A DNA stretch of 45,127 bases from an uncultured Clostridia bacterium (GTDB taxonomy: Bacteria; Bacillota; Clostridia; TANB77; CAG-508), in contig CANRCF010000010.1 of assembly GCA_947629045.1 (NCBI GenBank), forward strand, positions 1 through 45,127, written 5' to 3'. Positions 17,598-26,603 of this stretch are shown here, piece by piece. The notes under the pieces were generated by a model, which saw only the letters and a list, made by a program, of their open reading frames with translations, ran no database searches and was not told where the DNA came from. The stretch's first letter is position 1. Each line of letters starts with the position of its first letter. Made by a program: the position numbers and the translations under genes.

Positions 17598-18800
17598 ATG
17601 TATAGAAATACATATGTTGAGGTAAATGTAGATAATTTAAAACACAATGTGGAAAACATTATAAAAAAATATCCAGAATATAAATATTATTTTGGAATAG
17701 TCAAAGGTAATGCCTATGGGCATAGCGATAAAGTTGCGAAATATTTAGTAGAAAGTGGAATTAACTATTTTGCAATATCATCATTAGAAGAAGGAATATC
17801 TTTAAGAAAAGATGGAATTACAATTCCGATACTATGCTTAGAACCAATAGATATAGAATATATTGACGAATGCATAGAAAATAACATTACAATTACAGTA
17901 CATAGCTATGAATATTACCAAAATTTAATGAAAAAAGAGATAACAAAACCTTTAAAAGTGCATATAAAAATAGACTCAGGGCTTTGCAGATTGGGCTTTA
18001 ATAATAAAGAACAAGTAAAAGAAGTAGTAGAGAATTTAAAGAAAAAAGAAAATATAATAATAGAGGGAATTTTCACACACTTTGCAACAGATGGAATATA
18101 TGATACATCTTGGGATAACCAAATGAAAAGATTTAAAGAATTAACATCTGAAATCGATTTGAATGAAATTCCAATAGTACATTTAGGAAGAAGTCAAACT
18201 CTATTAAATCATGATAAAATTCCATTTGCAAATGGTATACGTTTGGGCATCATTTTATATGGTTATAACACAACACCAAAACCACTATCAAAAGGCTTTT
18301 TAAATACATTAAGAAAATGGAAAAGAGAGTATTATCATAAGAAAAACAATATTAGTCCAACAATTACAGATATTGACATTGATTTAAAAACTGCATTTTC
18401 TTTATATAGTGAAGTAATGCAAGTTAAAAAAATTTCTAAGGGTAGCTTTGTAGGTTATGGTAGAATTTATGAAGCAAAAGAAGATATGTATGTAGCAATT
18501 ATTCCAGTAGGCTATGCAGATGGATTTAGTAGAAGAAATAAAGGTAGGCAAATTGTAATAAACGGAAAACGCTATGATTTAGTAGGCGATATAAATATGG
18601 GAATGATTATTGCAAAAGTAGATGAAACAGTACATGAAAAAGATAAAGTAACATTAATAGGTGATGAAATTCCAATGACGGAAGTCGCAAGAGCAATGGG
18701 TACAAGTGTATATGAGGGCTCATGTATGCTAAATAGTTGGATCCCAAGAGTATTAAAAGTAAATGGAGAAATTGTAGAAGTAGACGAGAAAATAAAATAA
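17598..18800 (+). CDS. Alanine racemase-like PLP enzyme
   Basis: 400 aa, near the usual Alr length. The PLP-binding motif is VKGNAYGHS (usually KADAYGHG), with the Lys at about residue 34. HIKIDSGLCRLGF and THFATDG follow in the TIM-barrel domain. The C-terminal domain has VGYGRIY with the catalytic Tyr and YAVIPVGYADG-like VAIIPVGYADGFSR. The usual CMDQ motif reads INMGMI, so substrate use may differ from D-Ala. It probably makes a D-amino acid for the wall. The ATP-grasp ligase gene follows 121 bases downstream and the two are likely co-transcribed. AGAGG lies ten bases before ATG 17598. Confidence 0.8.
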   Translation: MYRNTYVEVNVDNLKHNVENIIKKYPEYKYYFGIVKGNAYGHSDKVAKYLVESGINYFAISSLEEGISLRKDGITIPILCLEPIDIEYIDECIENNITITVHSYEYYQNLMKKEITKPLKVHIKIDSGLCRLGFNNKEQVKEVVENLKKKENIIIEGIFTHFATDGIYDTSWDNQMKRFKELTSEIDLNEIPIVHLGRSQTLLNHDKIPFANGIRLGIILYGYNTTPKPLSKGFLNTLRKWKREYYHKKNNISPTITDIDIDLKTAFSLYSEVMQVKKISKGSFVGYGRIYEAKEDMYVAIIPVGYADGFSRRNKGRQIVINGKRYDLVGDINMGMIIAKVDETVHEKDKVTLIGDEIPMTEVARAMGTSVYEGSCMLNSWIPRVLKVNGEIVEVDEKIK

Positions 18801-18921
18801 ATAAACAATAGTATATTAAACATAAAATATTATAAAAGCAGTGATAACTTGCATAAAGCAAAAGGTGAAAACAAGAACAAAAAAGTAAAGAATGAAAATA
18901 AAAATGAAAGGCAGGAAAGTA

Positions 18922-20151
18922 ATGGAGCAAAATTTTGGTGTGGTAATTTTAGGAAGTGATTTTAACACATATTATATGGCAAGATGCTACCATGAGATTT
19001 TTAACAAAAAGGTAGATGTAATAGGGAAAAGAGCTTTGGGTGTAGTATCATATAGTAAAATAGTAAACTTTATAGAAGAACCAGAATTAGAAACGAATAG
19101 AGGCTTTGTAGAAGCTCTAAATAGATATGCCAAAAATAAACCAGAAGAGCATATAATTTTAATAGGAACAAGTGATGAACTTGTACGTTTAATTATTGAA
19201 AACAAAGGAAAACTAGACGAAAAGTATGTACACAACTATCCAAGCCTAGAAATCTTAAATAAAATTGCTGTAAAAGATGTGTTTTATAAAACCTTTGAAA
19301 ATAGCAAATTAAATATTCCTAAAACATATATATACCCATGTAATAGCGAAGAACAACTTGATGAAGAAAAGGTAGAAGCTCTTAAATTTCCTTTGATAGT
19401 AAAGCCAGGAAACAATATTGATTACCATAATCATAAATTTGAAGGTATGTATAAAGTATATAAAATACATACAATGGATGAACTAAAAGACGTAGTAAAT
19501 AAAATAAAAAATTCTGGCTATACAAGCAATCTAATTATACAGGAATTTATTCCAGGTGATGACTGTGCCCTATTTGATGTTGTTATTTATTGTAATAAAG
19601 CTAGAAAAGTGGAACTTATGACCTTTGCACAAATAGGCTTGCAGGAAAGAAATCCAGGAGGTATAGGAAATTGTACTATGCTTATAAATGGTTTTAATGA
19701 ACATGGATATGATGAAGAAATTGTAAAACCACTAAAAGAATTTATGGAAGAAATAGGTTACCAAGGTTTTGCAGAATTTGACTTGAAATATGATAGCAGA
19801 GATGGCAGTTATAAGGTTTTAGAAATAAATCCAAGACAAGCAAGAAGTAGCTATTATCTAACAGCCTGTGGCTATAATCTAGTAAAATATTTGATAGATG
19901 ACTTAATTTATAATGAAGAAAAGCCATTTACTTTAATTAAAGATGAAGTTTTATTAAGCTTTGTACCAAAAGCTGTAATAAAAAAACATATTACAAGTAA
20001 GCCATTAAAAGATGAGGCTTTAAGGCTTATCAAAGAAAAGAAAATGGTAAACCCACTAAAATATAAAAAGGACAAGTCATTAAAGAGAAATTTATATTTA
20101 ATGGCAAAAGATTTTAATTATATAAGAAAATATAATAAACTAAAATGGTAA
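18922..20151 (+). CDS. ATP-grasp carboxylate-amine ligase (D-aspartate-ligase-like)
   Basis: 409 aa. ATG 18922 is preferred over the ATG at 18892 because AGGAAAG lies just upstream. The N-terminus GVVILGSDFNTYYMARCYHE and the ATP-grasp core (FPLIVKPGNNIDYH, LIIQEFIPGDDCALFDVVIY, FAEFDLKYDSRDGSYKVLEINPR) match the group that includes enterococcal D-aspartate ligase, which attaches a D-amino acid to the Lys or DAP side chain of peptidoglycan precursors. The neighbouring racemase would supply its D-amino acid. Substrate identity is inference. Confidence 0.7.
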   Translation: MEQNFGVVILGSDFNTYYMARCYHEIFNKKVDVIGKRALGVVSYSKIVNFIEEPELETNRGFVEALNRYAKNKPEEHIILIGTSDELVRLIIENKGKLDEKYVHNYPSLEILNKIAVKDVFYKTFENSKLNIPKTYIYPCNSEEQLDEEKVEALKFPLIVKPGNNIDYHNHKFEGMYKVYKIHTMDELKDVVNKIKNSGYTSNLIIQEFIPGDDCALFDVVIYCNKARKVELMTFAQIGLQERNPGGIGNCTMLINGFNEHGYDEEIVKPLKEFMEEIGYQGFAEFDLKYDSRDGSYKVLEINPRQARSSYYLTACGYNLVKYLIDDLIYNEEKPFTLIKDEVLLSFVPKAVIKKHITSKPLKDEALRLIKEKKMVNPLKYKKDKSLKRNLYLMAKDFNYIRKYNKLKW

Positions 20152-20258
20152 ATTTGGAAAAATAAACTTTAAAAATTTGTCATGAAACTATTTAAAAGGA
20201 ATAAAATAAATGATATAATAAAATTGTTGATATTAAAATAAGAGAAAGGAGGCATTTT

Positions 20259-21035
20259 ATGAATCAAATACTTGTAACAGAAAAATTATATGTAACACCT
20301 GATTTGAAAAGAAAAAAACACTTATATAAATTAGAATTTTTCATTTCTATTTTCCTAATATGCCTTTTATTTTCTCATTACATATACGCCCAATATGAAA
20401 TAAATAGGGGCGAACAAGTTATGAAAGAGCTAGATGAACAATTTGTATATGAAGACAATACAACAATTTCAAAAGAAGAGAATGATAATATTATTCTTGT
20501 TTTCTTAGGAAAAGAAGAGGAAGAAGAACATATAGGCGAAATGCTAGATATATCACAAGAGGAAGAAAAACCTAAACAAGAAGCTAAGCCATCAAACCAA
20601 AAAACATATATGTCAACTGATGGTGTTGAATATACAATAGAATCAAGGCTAAAAATACCAAAAATAGGCTTGGATTATAAAGTACTATCAGCTACTTCAC
20701 CAGATTTATTATTTGTCTCACTTAATAAATTTAATGGGCCAGCACCAAACCAAATAGGAAATTACTGCATAGCAGGTCACTACTATTCAAGTAATAAAAT
20801 GTTTGGATATTTACATAAATTAAAAAATGGAGATAGAGCAACACTTACAGATTTAACCACAGAAAATGGAGAAACTGTAGAATATGAGGTATATTTTAAA
20901 GATGTAATAGAACCAACAGATGTATCAGTTACAAGTCAATTACAAACAAGAGAAAATGGTACAAGAGAACTTACTTTAATGACGTGCACTAACCATGGCA
21001 AACAAAGATTAATAGTAAAACTAAGAGAGGTTTAA
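20259..21035 (+). CDS. Sortase (class D/E-like)
   Basis: 258 aa. There is an N-terminal membrane anchor (FFISIFLICLLFSHYIYA), an acidic linker of about 80 residues, and a sortase domain. The catalytic His is in IAGHYYSSNKMFGYLHKL, the Cys in LTLMTCTNHGKQRLIVKL, with the Arg after it. It probably cleaves and anchors LPxTG-like surface proteins. AGAAAGGAGGCATTTT precedes ATG 20259. trmL follows 12 bases downstream, so the two share a transcript. The subclass is uncertain. Confidence 0.85.
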   Translation: MNQILVTEKLYVTPDLKRKKHLYKLEFFISIFLICLLFSHYIYAQYEINRGEQVMKELDEQFVYEDNTTISKEENDNIILVFLGKEEEEEHIGEMLDISQEEEKPKQEAKPSNQKTYMSTDGVEYTIESRLKIPKIGLDYKVLSATSPDLLFVSLNKFNGPAPNQIGNYCIAGHYYSSNKMFGYLHKLKNGDRATLTDLTTENGETVEYEVYFKDVIEPTDVSVTSQLQTRENGTRELTLMTCTNHGKQRLIVKLREV

Positions 21036-21047
21036 AAATACAAATAA

Positions 21048-21545
21048 ATGAAACTTAATATTGTTATGGTAGAACCAGAAATACCACAAAATACAGGAAA
21101 TATTGCAAGAACTTGCGCAGCAATAGGTGCTAAATTACATTTAGTAAAACCATTAGGATTTGAAATAACAGATAAGTACTTAAAAAGGGCAGGACTTGAT
21201 TACTGGGATAAACTAGAAATAGAAATACATGAATCATTAGAAAAATTTTTAGAAAAATATTCTCCAGAAGAAAATGCGATGTATTTTTCTACAACAAAAG
21301 GGAAGCAATGTTATTCAGATGTAGATTATAAAAAGTTAGATGAAGTATTTCTACTATTTGGAAAAGAAACAAAAGGTCTTCCAGAAGATTTACTTAAAAA
21401 GTATATAAAGCAAACAATCAGAATACCAATGAGAGAACATTTACGTTCATTAAATTTATCTAATTCAGTAGCTATTGTAGCGTATGAAGTATTAAGACAA
21501 GTTGGTTTTGAACAATTAGAAGAAATTAGTGGCTATTTTGATTAA
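21048..21545 (+). CDS. trmL: tRNA (cytidine(34)-2'-O)-methyltransferase
   Basis: 165 aa, a minimal SPOUT methyltransferase of TrmL/YibK size. NIVMVEPEIPQNTGNIARTC at the start, the LFGKETKGLP knot motif and IPMREHLRSLNLSNSVAIVAYE at the end are diagnostic. It 2'-O-methylates the wobble base of tRNA-Leu isoacceptors using SAM. Its Shine-Dalgarno sequence (AGAGAGG) lies inside the end of the sortase gene. Confidence 0.95.
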   Translation: MKLNIVMVEPEIPQNTGNIARTCAAIGAKLHLVKPLGFEITDKYLKRAGLDYWDKLEIEIHESLEKFLEKYSPEENAMYFSTTKGKQCYSDVDYKKLDEVFLLFGKETKGLPEDLLKKYIKQTIRIPMREHLRSLNLSNSVAIVAYEVLRQVGFEQLEEISGYFD

Positions 21546-21636
21546 AAGTTTTGTTATCTATGTAAATGCTACATTGGTTATGTAAACTCAAAACAGAAAC
21601 ATTTAAATAAAAATTATGGATAAATAACATAAAAAA

Positions 21637-21669
21637 ATTGCCAAAAAGCTGTACTTTTTGGCAATTTTA
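21637..21669 (+). terminator. Terminator after trmL
   Basis: ATTGCCAAAAAG and CTTTTTGGCAAT form a perfect 12 bp stem around CTGTA, then TTTAT. A TGGTATAAT (extended -10) directly follows at about 21671 and probably starts the Fic operon. Confidence 0.75.
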
Positions 21670-21769
21670 TGGTATAATAGAAATGTAGTGAGTATAAAAA
21701 CCACATAAAATTATGCTAAAAAATGAAAATACATAATTATTGAAAAAATAGAAATGGAGAATAAATAAA

Positions 21770-21937
21770 ATGTTTAATGAAGAAATATTTAATTTTAACA
21801 TAGAAAATATACAAAATGATTTAGCAATAGAAGGTTTAGAAATAACACAAAATGACATAAATATGTATAAAATGTTTGCAAACGAAGAAATAGCAATGCC
21901 AGAGTTAATAAACATGATAAAAAATCAACAAATATAA
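21770..21937 (+). CDS. VbhA-like antitoxin of the Fic toxin
   Basis: 55 aa, preceded by GGAGAATAAATAAA. The sequence NDLAIEGLEITQNDINMYKM followed by FANEEIAMPELIN resembles the VbhA helix that blocks Fic ATP binding through an (S/T)xxxE(G/N) motif. Here the motif reads DLAIEG, so E and G are kept but the first residue is Asp. It sits 77 bases before the Fic gene, as antitoxins of class I Fic modules do. The Asp substitution makes the assignment slightly uncertain. Confidence 0.75.
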   Translation: MFNEEIFNFNIENIQNDLAIEGLEITQNDINMYKMFANEEIAMPELINMIKNQQI

Positions 21938-21949
21938 TAAGCAAACCAC

Positions 21950-21982
21950 AAGGATAACTGAAAATAAAAGTTATCCTTTTTT
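21950..21982 (+). terminator. Hairpin/attenuator between antitoxin and Fic toxin
   Basis: AAGGATAACT pairs with AGTTATCCTT over a 9-base loop and is followed by TTTT. Placed between the two genes, it would let antitoxin mRNA exceed toxin mRNA. Confidence 0.65.
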
Positions 21983-22014
21983 AAATTGTTTTATATGAGG
22001 AGGAACAAAAGAAA

Positions 22015-22605
22015 ATGCAAAGTTCTTATGAAGATAAAAATTCAAAATATTGTTATCCAAATAGTTATGTTCTAATAAATGAATTAAATATAAAAGATGA
22101 AAAAACCTTAAGCCTTTATGAAGCAAAAATTACAGCTGCAAAATCTTTAAGCTTAAGACAAAAAGGAATAACAGGTAACTTTGATAAAGCACACTTTTTA
22201 TCAATCCATAAATATTTATTTGAAGACATATATCCATTTGCAGGAAAATTTAGAGAAGAAAATATTGCAAAAGGTGAATTTAGATTTGCAATGTGGGAAT
22301 ATATTGAACAAGAGTTAGATAGACTATTAGAAAATTTGAAAAAAGAAAACTACTTAGAAGGTATTTCAAAAGAAGATTTAGCTAAAAAACTTAGTTATTA
22401 TTTATCAGAATTAAATGTATTACATCCATTTAGAGAAGGAAATGGAAGAGCAAATAGAGAATTTATTAGGCAACTTGCTTTAAAAAATGGATATATATTA
22501 AACTTAAAAAAAGTATCACCAAAAGAAATATTAGAAGCAAGTATTGAATCAATAGTTGATAATACCAAACTTGAGAGTATAATATATAGATGTTTAGAAA
22601 AATAA
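22015..22605 (+). CDS. Fic-domain AMPylase (toxin)
   Basis: 196 aa. The full Fic motif HPFREGNGRANREF (His catalytic, GNGR phosphate-binding) is intact at about residues 139-152, preceded by FLSIHKYLFEDIYPFAGKFR. Fic enzymes transfer AMP to Ser/Thr/Tyr hydroxyls; class I members use a separate antitoxin, here the small upstream gene. ATG 22015 follows TGAGGAGGAACAAAAGAAA. A bidirectional terminator follows. Confidence 0.92.
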   Translation: MQSSYEDKNSKYCYPNSYVLINELNIKDEKTLSLYEAKITAAKSLSLRQKGITGNFDKAHFLSIHKYLFEDIYPFAGKFREENIAKGEFRFAMWEYIEQELDRLLENLKKENYLEGISKEDLAKKLSYYLSELNVLHPFREGNGRANREFIRQLALKNGYILNLKKVSPKEILEASIESIVDNTKLESIIYRCLEK

Positions 22606-22676
22606 TGAGAATAATATGAGCTGAACATAGGTCAAAAATTGTAATTAAGTTTATGAAAACCTTGTTATTTCACAAT

Positions 22677-22707
22677 AAAAAGAGGTGTCAATTAGACACC
22701 TCTTTTT
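22677..22707. terminator. Bidirectional terminator between the Fic gene and the convergent small ORF
   Basis: AAAAAGAGGTGTC and GACACCTCTTTTT form a perfect 13 bp stem with an AATTA loop and U-tracts on both strands. Confidence 0.9.
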
Positions 22708-22711
22708 GTGA

Positions 22712-22861
22712 TTACCTTAGATCATCCTCGCTTAACCGATTTAAAAGCTTGAATAAATCTTCCGCGCCAGCTAAATAATCATTGAGCCGTTGCTTATCAT
22801 CATAGATTTCATCAGGGACTGTGTTAAGTATAAGCTTCACACATAATTCATACCAGTCCAT
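22712..22861 (-). CDS. Small hypothetical protein (49 aa), possibly foreign
   Basis: The reverse strand carries TTTTAGGAGGTTTTTT followed by ATG at 22861, 49 sense codons and TAA, ending just before a terminator. The product begins MDWYELCVKLILNTVPDE and ends LSEDDLR; no known domain is recognised. It contains two CGG codons (22789-22787 and 22738-22736) that must be read in frame, and it uses GGC, GCG and GTC codons rare in its neighbours, suggesting recent transfer. Confidence 0.6.
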   Translation of the reverse strand: MDWYELCVKLILNTVPDEIYDDKQRLNDYLAGAEDLFKLLNRLSEDDLR

Positions 22862-22972
22862 AAAAAACCTCCTAAAATCTCACAAGTAGTGAGTTGATAT
22901 TCAAATTATACTATAAGAATAGGAAAAACGAAACAAAAAAACAAAAAAATTTTAAAAAATTTGAAAAAATAC

Positions 22973-23001
22973 TTGATATTTATAAATTGTTATATTAAAA
23001 T
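22973..23001 (+). promoter_or_regulatory. Probable mraZ promoter
   Basis: TTGATA at 22973, a 17 bp spacer and TAAAAT at 22996, just before the GTGG repeats. Confidence 0.5.
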
Positions 23002-23010
23002 GTAATCGAA

Positions 23011-23040
23011 GTGGAACAAAGTGGTGAAAAGTGGAACGAA
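23011..23040 (+). promoter_or_regulatory. MraZ operator: three GTGG boxes at 10 bp spacing
   Basis: GTGG begins at 23011, 23021 and 23031, once per helical turn, between the promoter and the GTG start of mraZ. Tandem GTGG/TGGG-type boxes at this spacing are the known MraZ binding site, so the dcw operon is likely autorepressed by MraZ. Confidence 0.8.
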
Positions 23041-23061
23041 ATGTTAGTGAGGTGAGAAAAA

Positions 23062-23493
23062 GTGTTAATTGGTGAATATGAGCATTCTCTAGATGTAAAA
23101 GGTAGAATGATTTTACCTGCAAAAATTAGAGAAGACATGGGAGAAAAATTTATAGTCACCAAGGGGTTAGATGGATGCTTATTTGGCTTTTCTCAAACAG
23201 AATGGACTAACTTTGAAGAGAAATTAAAAACTTTACCACTTACAAACAAGAATGCAAGAGATTTCGTAAGATTTTTCTTATCAGGAGCTATAGAATGTGA
23301 AATTGATAAGCAAGGAAGATTTTTAATAGCTTCAAATTTAAGAGAATATGCTACCTTAGAAAAGGATGCAATTATAATTGGCGTAGGAACTAGAATTGAA
23401 ATTTGGAATAAAGAAAAATGGAAATCTTATAATAGCAGTGAAAATATTTCAGCAGATGAAATTGCAGAAAATATGACAATGCTTGGAATATAA
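23062..23493 (+). CDS. mraZ: Transcriptional regulator MraZ
   Basis: 143 aa, the standard size. It starts at GTG 23062 after GAGGTGAG and contains two SpoVT/AbrB-like repeats: [21 protein letters not shown] and [21 protein letters not shown]. MraZ controls the division and cell-wall cluster by binding GTGG repeats, which are present 20-50 bases upstream. It is separated from rsmH by an unusually long gap. Confidence 0.96.
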   Translation: MLIGEYEHSLDVKGRMILPAKIREDMGEKFIVTKGLDGCLFGFSQTEWTNFEEKLKTLPLTNKNARDFVRFFLSGAIECEIDKQGRFLIASNLREYATLEKDAIIIGVGTRIEIWNKEKWKSYNSSENISADEIAENMTMLGI

Positions 23494-24157
23494 AAGCCAT
23501 AAATTATGGTATAACTTTAAAAATCAGTATATAACTTGCAAAAGTTTATATAAATCACACTAATGATAAAATTACAAAATACAAAAGATAAAATTTAAAA
23601 TACAAAAGATAAAAATTTAAGAAAACTAATGAAAATTAAGACACAAAAGAAAAAATTAAAATTCATACTAATCAGAATTACACACAAAAGATAAAAATTT
23701 AGAGATTTTACCAATGATAACAAAGAAAACAAAAGAAAATACAAAGTATATTAAACTTAAATTCTAAAGAAAAAAATATAAATTACTAATGTAGAATTAG
23801 GTAAGATACAAAAGAAGAATTGTTTTCCTTATTACTAAAGAAAAGATACAAAAATTACATAAGAAAATAAATTATAAACTAGCATACAGTTGGTATATAA
23901 CATACCAACTGATTATGCTATTTAAAAATAAGCAATTTTAAATAAAAAAATATATTAAAGATATCTTAGATAAAAATTAATATATTAAACATATTTTAGA
24001 TAAAATCAATATATTAAAATTATTTTAAATAAAATCAATATTTTTAAAGACTTAATAATTTTCTATAAATAAAAATAGAGTTATAAATAGAAAAAGGTTC
24101 TCTAGGTTAGCCTTAAAAACCTAAATATAAGTATTACAAGGAATTAGAAAGCCAAAA
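23494..24157. other. 660 bp AT-rich gap between mraZ and rsmH
   Basis: No ORF is supported. It holds reiterated AAAAGATAAAATTT-like units (about 23575-23720), a hairpin AGTTGGTAT-ATAAC-ATACCAACT (about 23887-23909) and tandem units of TTTTAGATAAAATCAATATA type (about 23960-24050). In most relatives mraZ and rsmH are adjacent. Confidence 0.5.
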
Positions 24158-25090
24158 ATGGAATTTAAACACGAACCTGTGTTATTAAATGAATGTATTG
24201 AAGCATTAAACATAAATCCTGATGGAGTTTATGTAGATGGAACATTAGGTGGAGCAGGGCATAGCTTTGAAATAGTAAAAAGATTATCTGCAAATGGAAG
24301 GCTAATTGGTATTGACAAAGACAATGAGGCTCTTAAGGCTGCTTCTGAAAAGTTAAAAGATTATAATAATATAACGTATTATCATGGAAATCATGATGAT
24401 ATAAAAGAAATTTTAAAAGAATTAAACATAGATAAAGTAGATGGAATATTGTTAGATTTAGGTGTTTCTTCATATCAATTAGACGAAAGAGCAAGAGGTT
24501 TTAGCTATATGGGAGATAGCCCATTAGATATGAGAATGGATGCTACTACAGGAATAACAGCAAAGGATGTAGTAAATACTTATTCAGAAGAAAAATTAGC
24601 AGATATTATATGGAAATATGGCGAAGAAAAGTTTAGTAGGCAGATTGCTTCATATATATGTGAATATCGCAAGAAAAGTCCAATTGAAACAACAAAACAA
24701 TTAACTGAAATTATTGAAAAGGTTATTCCAAAATCAAAGAAAAATGATGGACATCCTGCTAAACGAACATTTCAAGCAATTCGTATAGAAGTAAATAATG
24801 AAATCAAACCATTGTATCAAACAATTATAGATTCTATAAATTGTTTAAAACCAAATGGCAGACTAGTCGTAATTACTTTTCATTCATTAGAAGATAGGTC
24901 AGTTAAAGAAGCAATGGTAGAAATGCAAGGAAAATGTACTTGTCCAAGTGATTTACCATATTGCATTTGTGGTTGCAAATCATTTGGAAAAATAGTAAAT
25001 AAAAAACCAATTATAGCAAGTATTGAAGAACAAACAAGAAACCCAAGATCTAAAAGTGCTAAATTAAGAGTTTTTGAGAGAAAATCATAA
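24158..25090 (+). CDS. rsmH: 16S rRNA (cytosine(1402)-N4)-methyltransferase RsmH (MraW)
   Basis: 310 aa, the usual length. [15 protein letters not shown], the SAM-binding [25 protein letters not shown] and the C-terminal [12 protein letters not shown] are signature motifs. It methylates N4 of C1402 in the 16S rRNA P site. It is the second conserved member of the dcw cluster. Confidence 0.97.
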   Translation: MEFKHEPVLLNECIEALNINPDGVYVDGTLGGAGHSFEIVKRLSANGRLIGIDKDNEALKAASEKLKDYNNITYYHGNHDDIKEILKELNIDKVDGILLDLGVSSYQLDERARGFSYMGDSPLDMRMDATTGITAKDVVNTYSEEKLADIIWKYGEEKFSRQIASYICEYRKKSPIETTKQLTEIIEKVIPKSKKNDGHPAKRTFQAIRIEVNNEIKPLYQTIIDSINCLKPNGRLVVITFHSLEDRSVKEAMVEMQGKCTCPSDLPYCICGCKSFGKIVNKKPIIASIEEQTRNPRSKSAKLRVFERKS

Positions 25091-25145
25091 AATATGGAAT
25101 TTCTAAAGTAAAATAAAAATACTAAAGAGAAAAGAGGTAAAACTT

Positions 25146-25724
25146 ATGGCATATAGTTCTACAAAGTATCAGTATGAAACAAGCCCGAGAAAATTAAAGC
25201 CAGAATATGAGCGTAAAAGAACTAGAAAATCTGAAACTTCGAAGCAAACAAAATCAAAAAAACAAAATGGTGAAAAATTAAAAAAAGCAGAAAAACAAGA
25301 AGATTTAAGAAAAAAACAAGTAGAACAAGAAAAGCTAGCTACAGGTTCTCAAAGTGGATTTAAAAAGCACATAAAAATAATATCATATATTTTAATAGCT
25401 TTTGCAATTTTATTTGCCATAAGTTATAGAAATTCTTTAATTACAGAAAACTTCAACAAATCAGAAAACTTAAAAAAGCAACTTAGTGCATTGCAAAAAG
25501 AAAATGACCAGATAAAAATTAGTATTGAAAACAACTTAAATTTAGCTAAAATTGAAAAATCAGCAACTGAATTATTAGGAATGAAAAAAATAGATGAATC
25601 ACAAAAAGTATATGTTAACCTTCCTAAGAAAGACTATGTTGAATCAGCTAGTGAACAAGTAATTGTAGAAGAAAAAAGTTGGTTTGAAGAACTAATAGAT
25701 GGAATAATGTCATTCATTCAATAA
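25146..25724 (+). CDS. ftsL: FtsL-like septum protein
   Basis: 192 aa, in the standard FtsL position after rsmH. A long basic cytosolic N-terminus (KPEYERKRTRKSETSKQTKS) is followed by one membrane helix (IISYILIAFAILFAIS) and a coiled-coil (SENLKKQLSALQKENDQIKI), the FtsL/DivIC layout. FtsL recruits division proteins at the septum. Sequence conservation in this family is weak, so the name rests on topology and position. Its site is AAGAGGTAAAACTT. Confidence 0.75.
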   Translation: MAYSSTKYQYETSPRKLKPEYERKRTRKSETSKQTKSKKQNGEKLKKAEKQEDLRKKQVEQEKLATGSQSGFKKHIKIISYILIAFAILFAISYRNSLITENFNKSENLKKQLSALQKENDQIKISIENNLNLAKIEKSATELLGMKKIDESQKVYVNLPKKDYVESASEQVIVEEKSWFEELIDGIMSFIQ

Positions 25725-25846
25725 AGATAAAAAAGTAAACAAATATATCATGTTGACAAGCAATTTTTAATCATATATAATACCCACAGAAAAGGATATG
25801 TTTATACAAAATTATAAACATACAAATTATGAAAGGGGAAAATAAA

Positions 25847-26464
25847 ATGAACAAAACAACTAAAATTATTATTGCAGTAGTTGTAGTAGTTGCAGTTATT
25901 GCAGTTGTAGCAGTAGTTTTAGCAATGGGAGGAAAATCTACAAATAGCAAAACAAATTTACCAGAAGTAAGTAGCATGGAAGACTTAACAAATTTAGTTA
26001 GCAAAGTATATGATAGTATAACAGCACCACAAATAATGTATAATGTAGAAACTAGAGATATTGATTTAACTGATTCTACAATAGTAAAATCATACACAGG
26101 TCTTGAAAATGGAGAAAAACTTGAATATGCAGTTGTATCAGAGCCAATGATTAATGCTCAAGCCTATTCACTTATCATGGCAAAAGTAAAAGACGGTGTA
26201 AATGCAAACGAAGTTGCTAAAGAAATGTCAGAAAAAATAGATACAAGAAAATGGATTTGTGTAACAGCAAAACAATTATATGCAACAAGTAGTGGTAACA
26301 TTGTATTTTTAGTAATGACAGATAATGAAGGAATGGCAACGGTCGCTTATGAAAGCTTTAAAAATTTAGCAGGAACAATTGGAGAAGAATATGAAAGGAC
26401 TACAGAAGATGATGAGCTACCACCTGACACAGATACAGGAGTAGTATTTCCAGTTCCACAATAA
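25847..26464 (+). CDS. DUF4358-like membrane-anchored protein
   Basis: 205 aa. ATG 25847 is preferred because GAAAGGGG precedes it; an ATG at 25829 lies upstream in frame. A Val/Ala-rich N-terminal membrane segment (IIIAVVVVVAVIAVVAVVLA) is followed by an extracytoplasmic domain with VSSMEDLTNLVSKVYDSI and VAKEMSEKIDTRKWICV, resembling DUF4358. It ends in an acidic, Pro-rich tail. Its function is unknown. Its presence inside the dcw cluster may be incidental. Confidence 0.5.
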   Translation: MNKTTKIIIAVVVVVAVIAVVAVVLAMGGKSTNSKTNLPEVSSMEDLTNLVSKVYDSITAPQIMYNVETRDIDLTDSTIVKSYTGLENGEKLEYAVVSEPMINAQAYSLIMAKVKDGVNANEVAKEMSEKIDTRKWICVTAKQLYATSSGNIVFLVMTDNEGMATVAYESFKNLAGTIGEEYERTTEDDELPPDTDTGVVFPVPQ

Positions 26465-26482
26465 AAAATATTAAACAATTTT

Positions 26483-26530
26483 ATCGCTGGCAAAAAAATA
26501 GAGAGAATCTATTTTGTCAGCGATTTATTT
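26483..26530 (+). terminator. Terminator after the DUF4358-like gene
   Basis: ATCGCTGGC pairs with GTCAGCGAT, with an inner TAGA/TCTA stem; the downstream sequence is T-rich. Confidence 0.6.
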
Positions 26531-26563
26531 AAATTTGTAAAAAAAATTTTAAGAAAGGGAAAT

Positions 26564-26596
26564 ATGATATTTAAGAAGCTTAAATATTATATATAA
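26564..26596 (+). CDS. Possible 10-codon upstream ORF of the MBOAT gene
   Basis: AAGAAAGGGAAAT precedes ATG 26564; ten codons (MIFKKLKYYI) end in TAA seven bases before the MBOAT start, which itself lacks a good site. This may couple translation of the two. Very tentative. Confidence 0.25.
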   Translation: MIFKKLKYYI

Positions 26597-26603
26597 GCAA
26601 AAA

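Noticed and set aside
22712-22861. Reading CGG as a +1 shift in the 49-aa ORF
   Set aside because: The shifted frame stops within seven codons, while the plain frame is open with a good ribosome binding site and a terminator.
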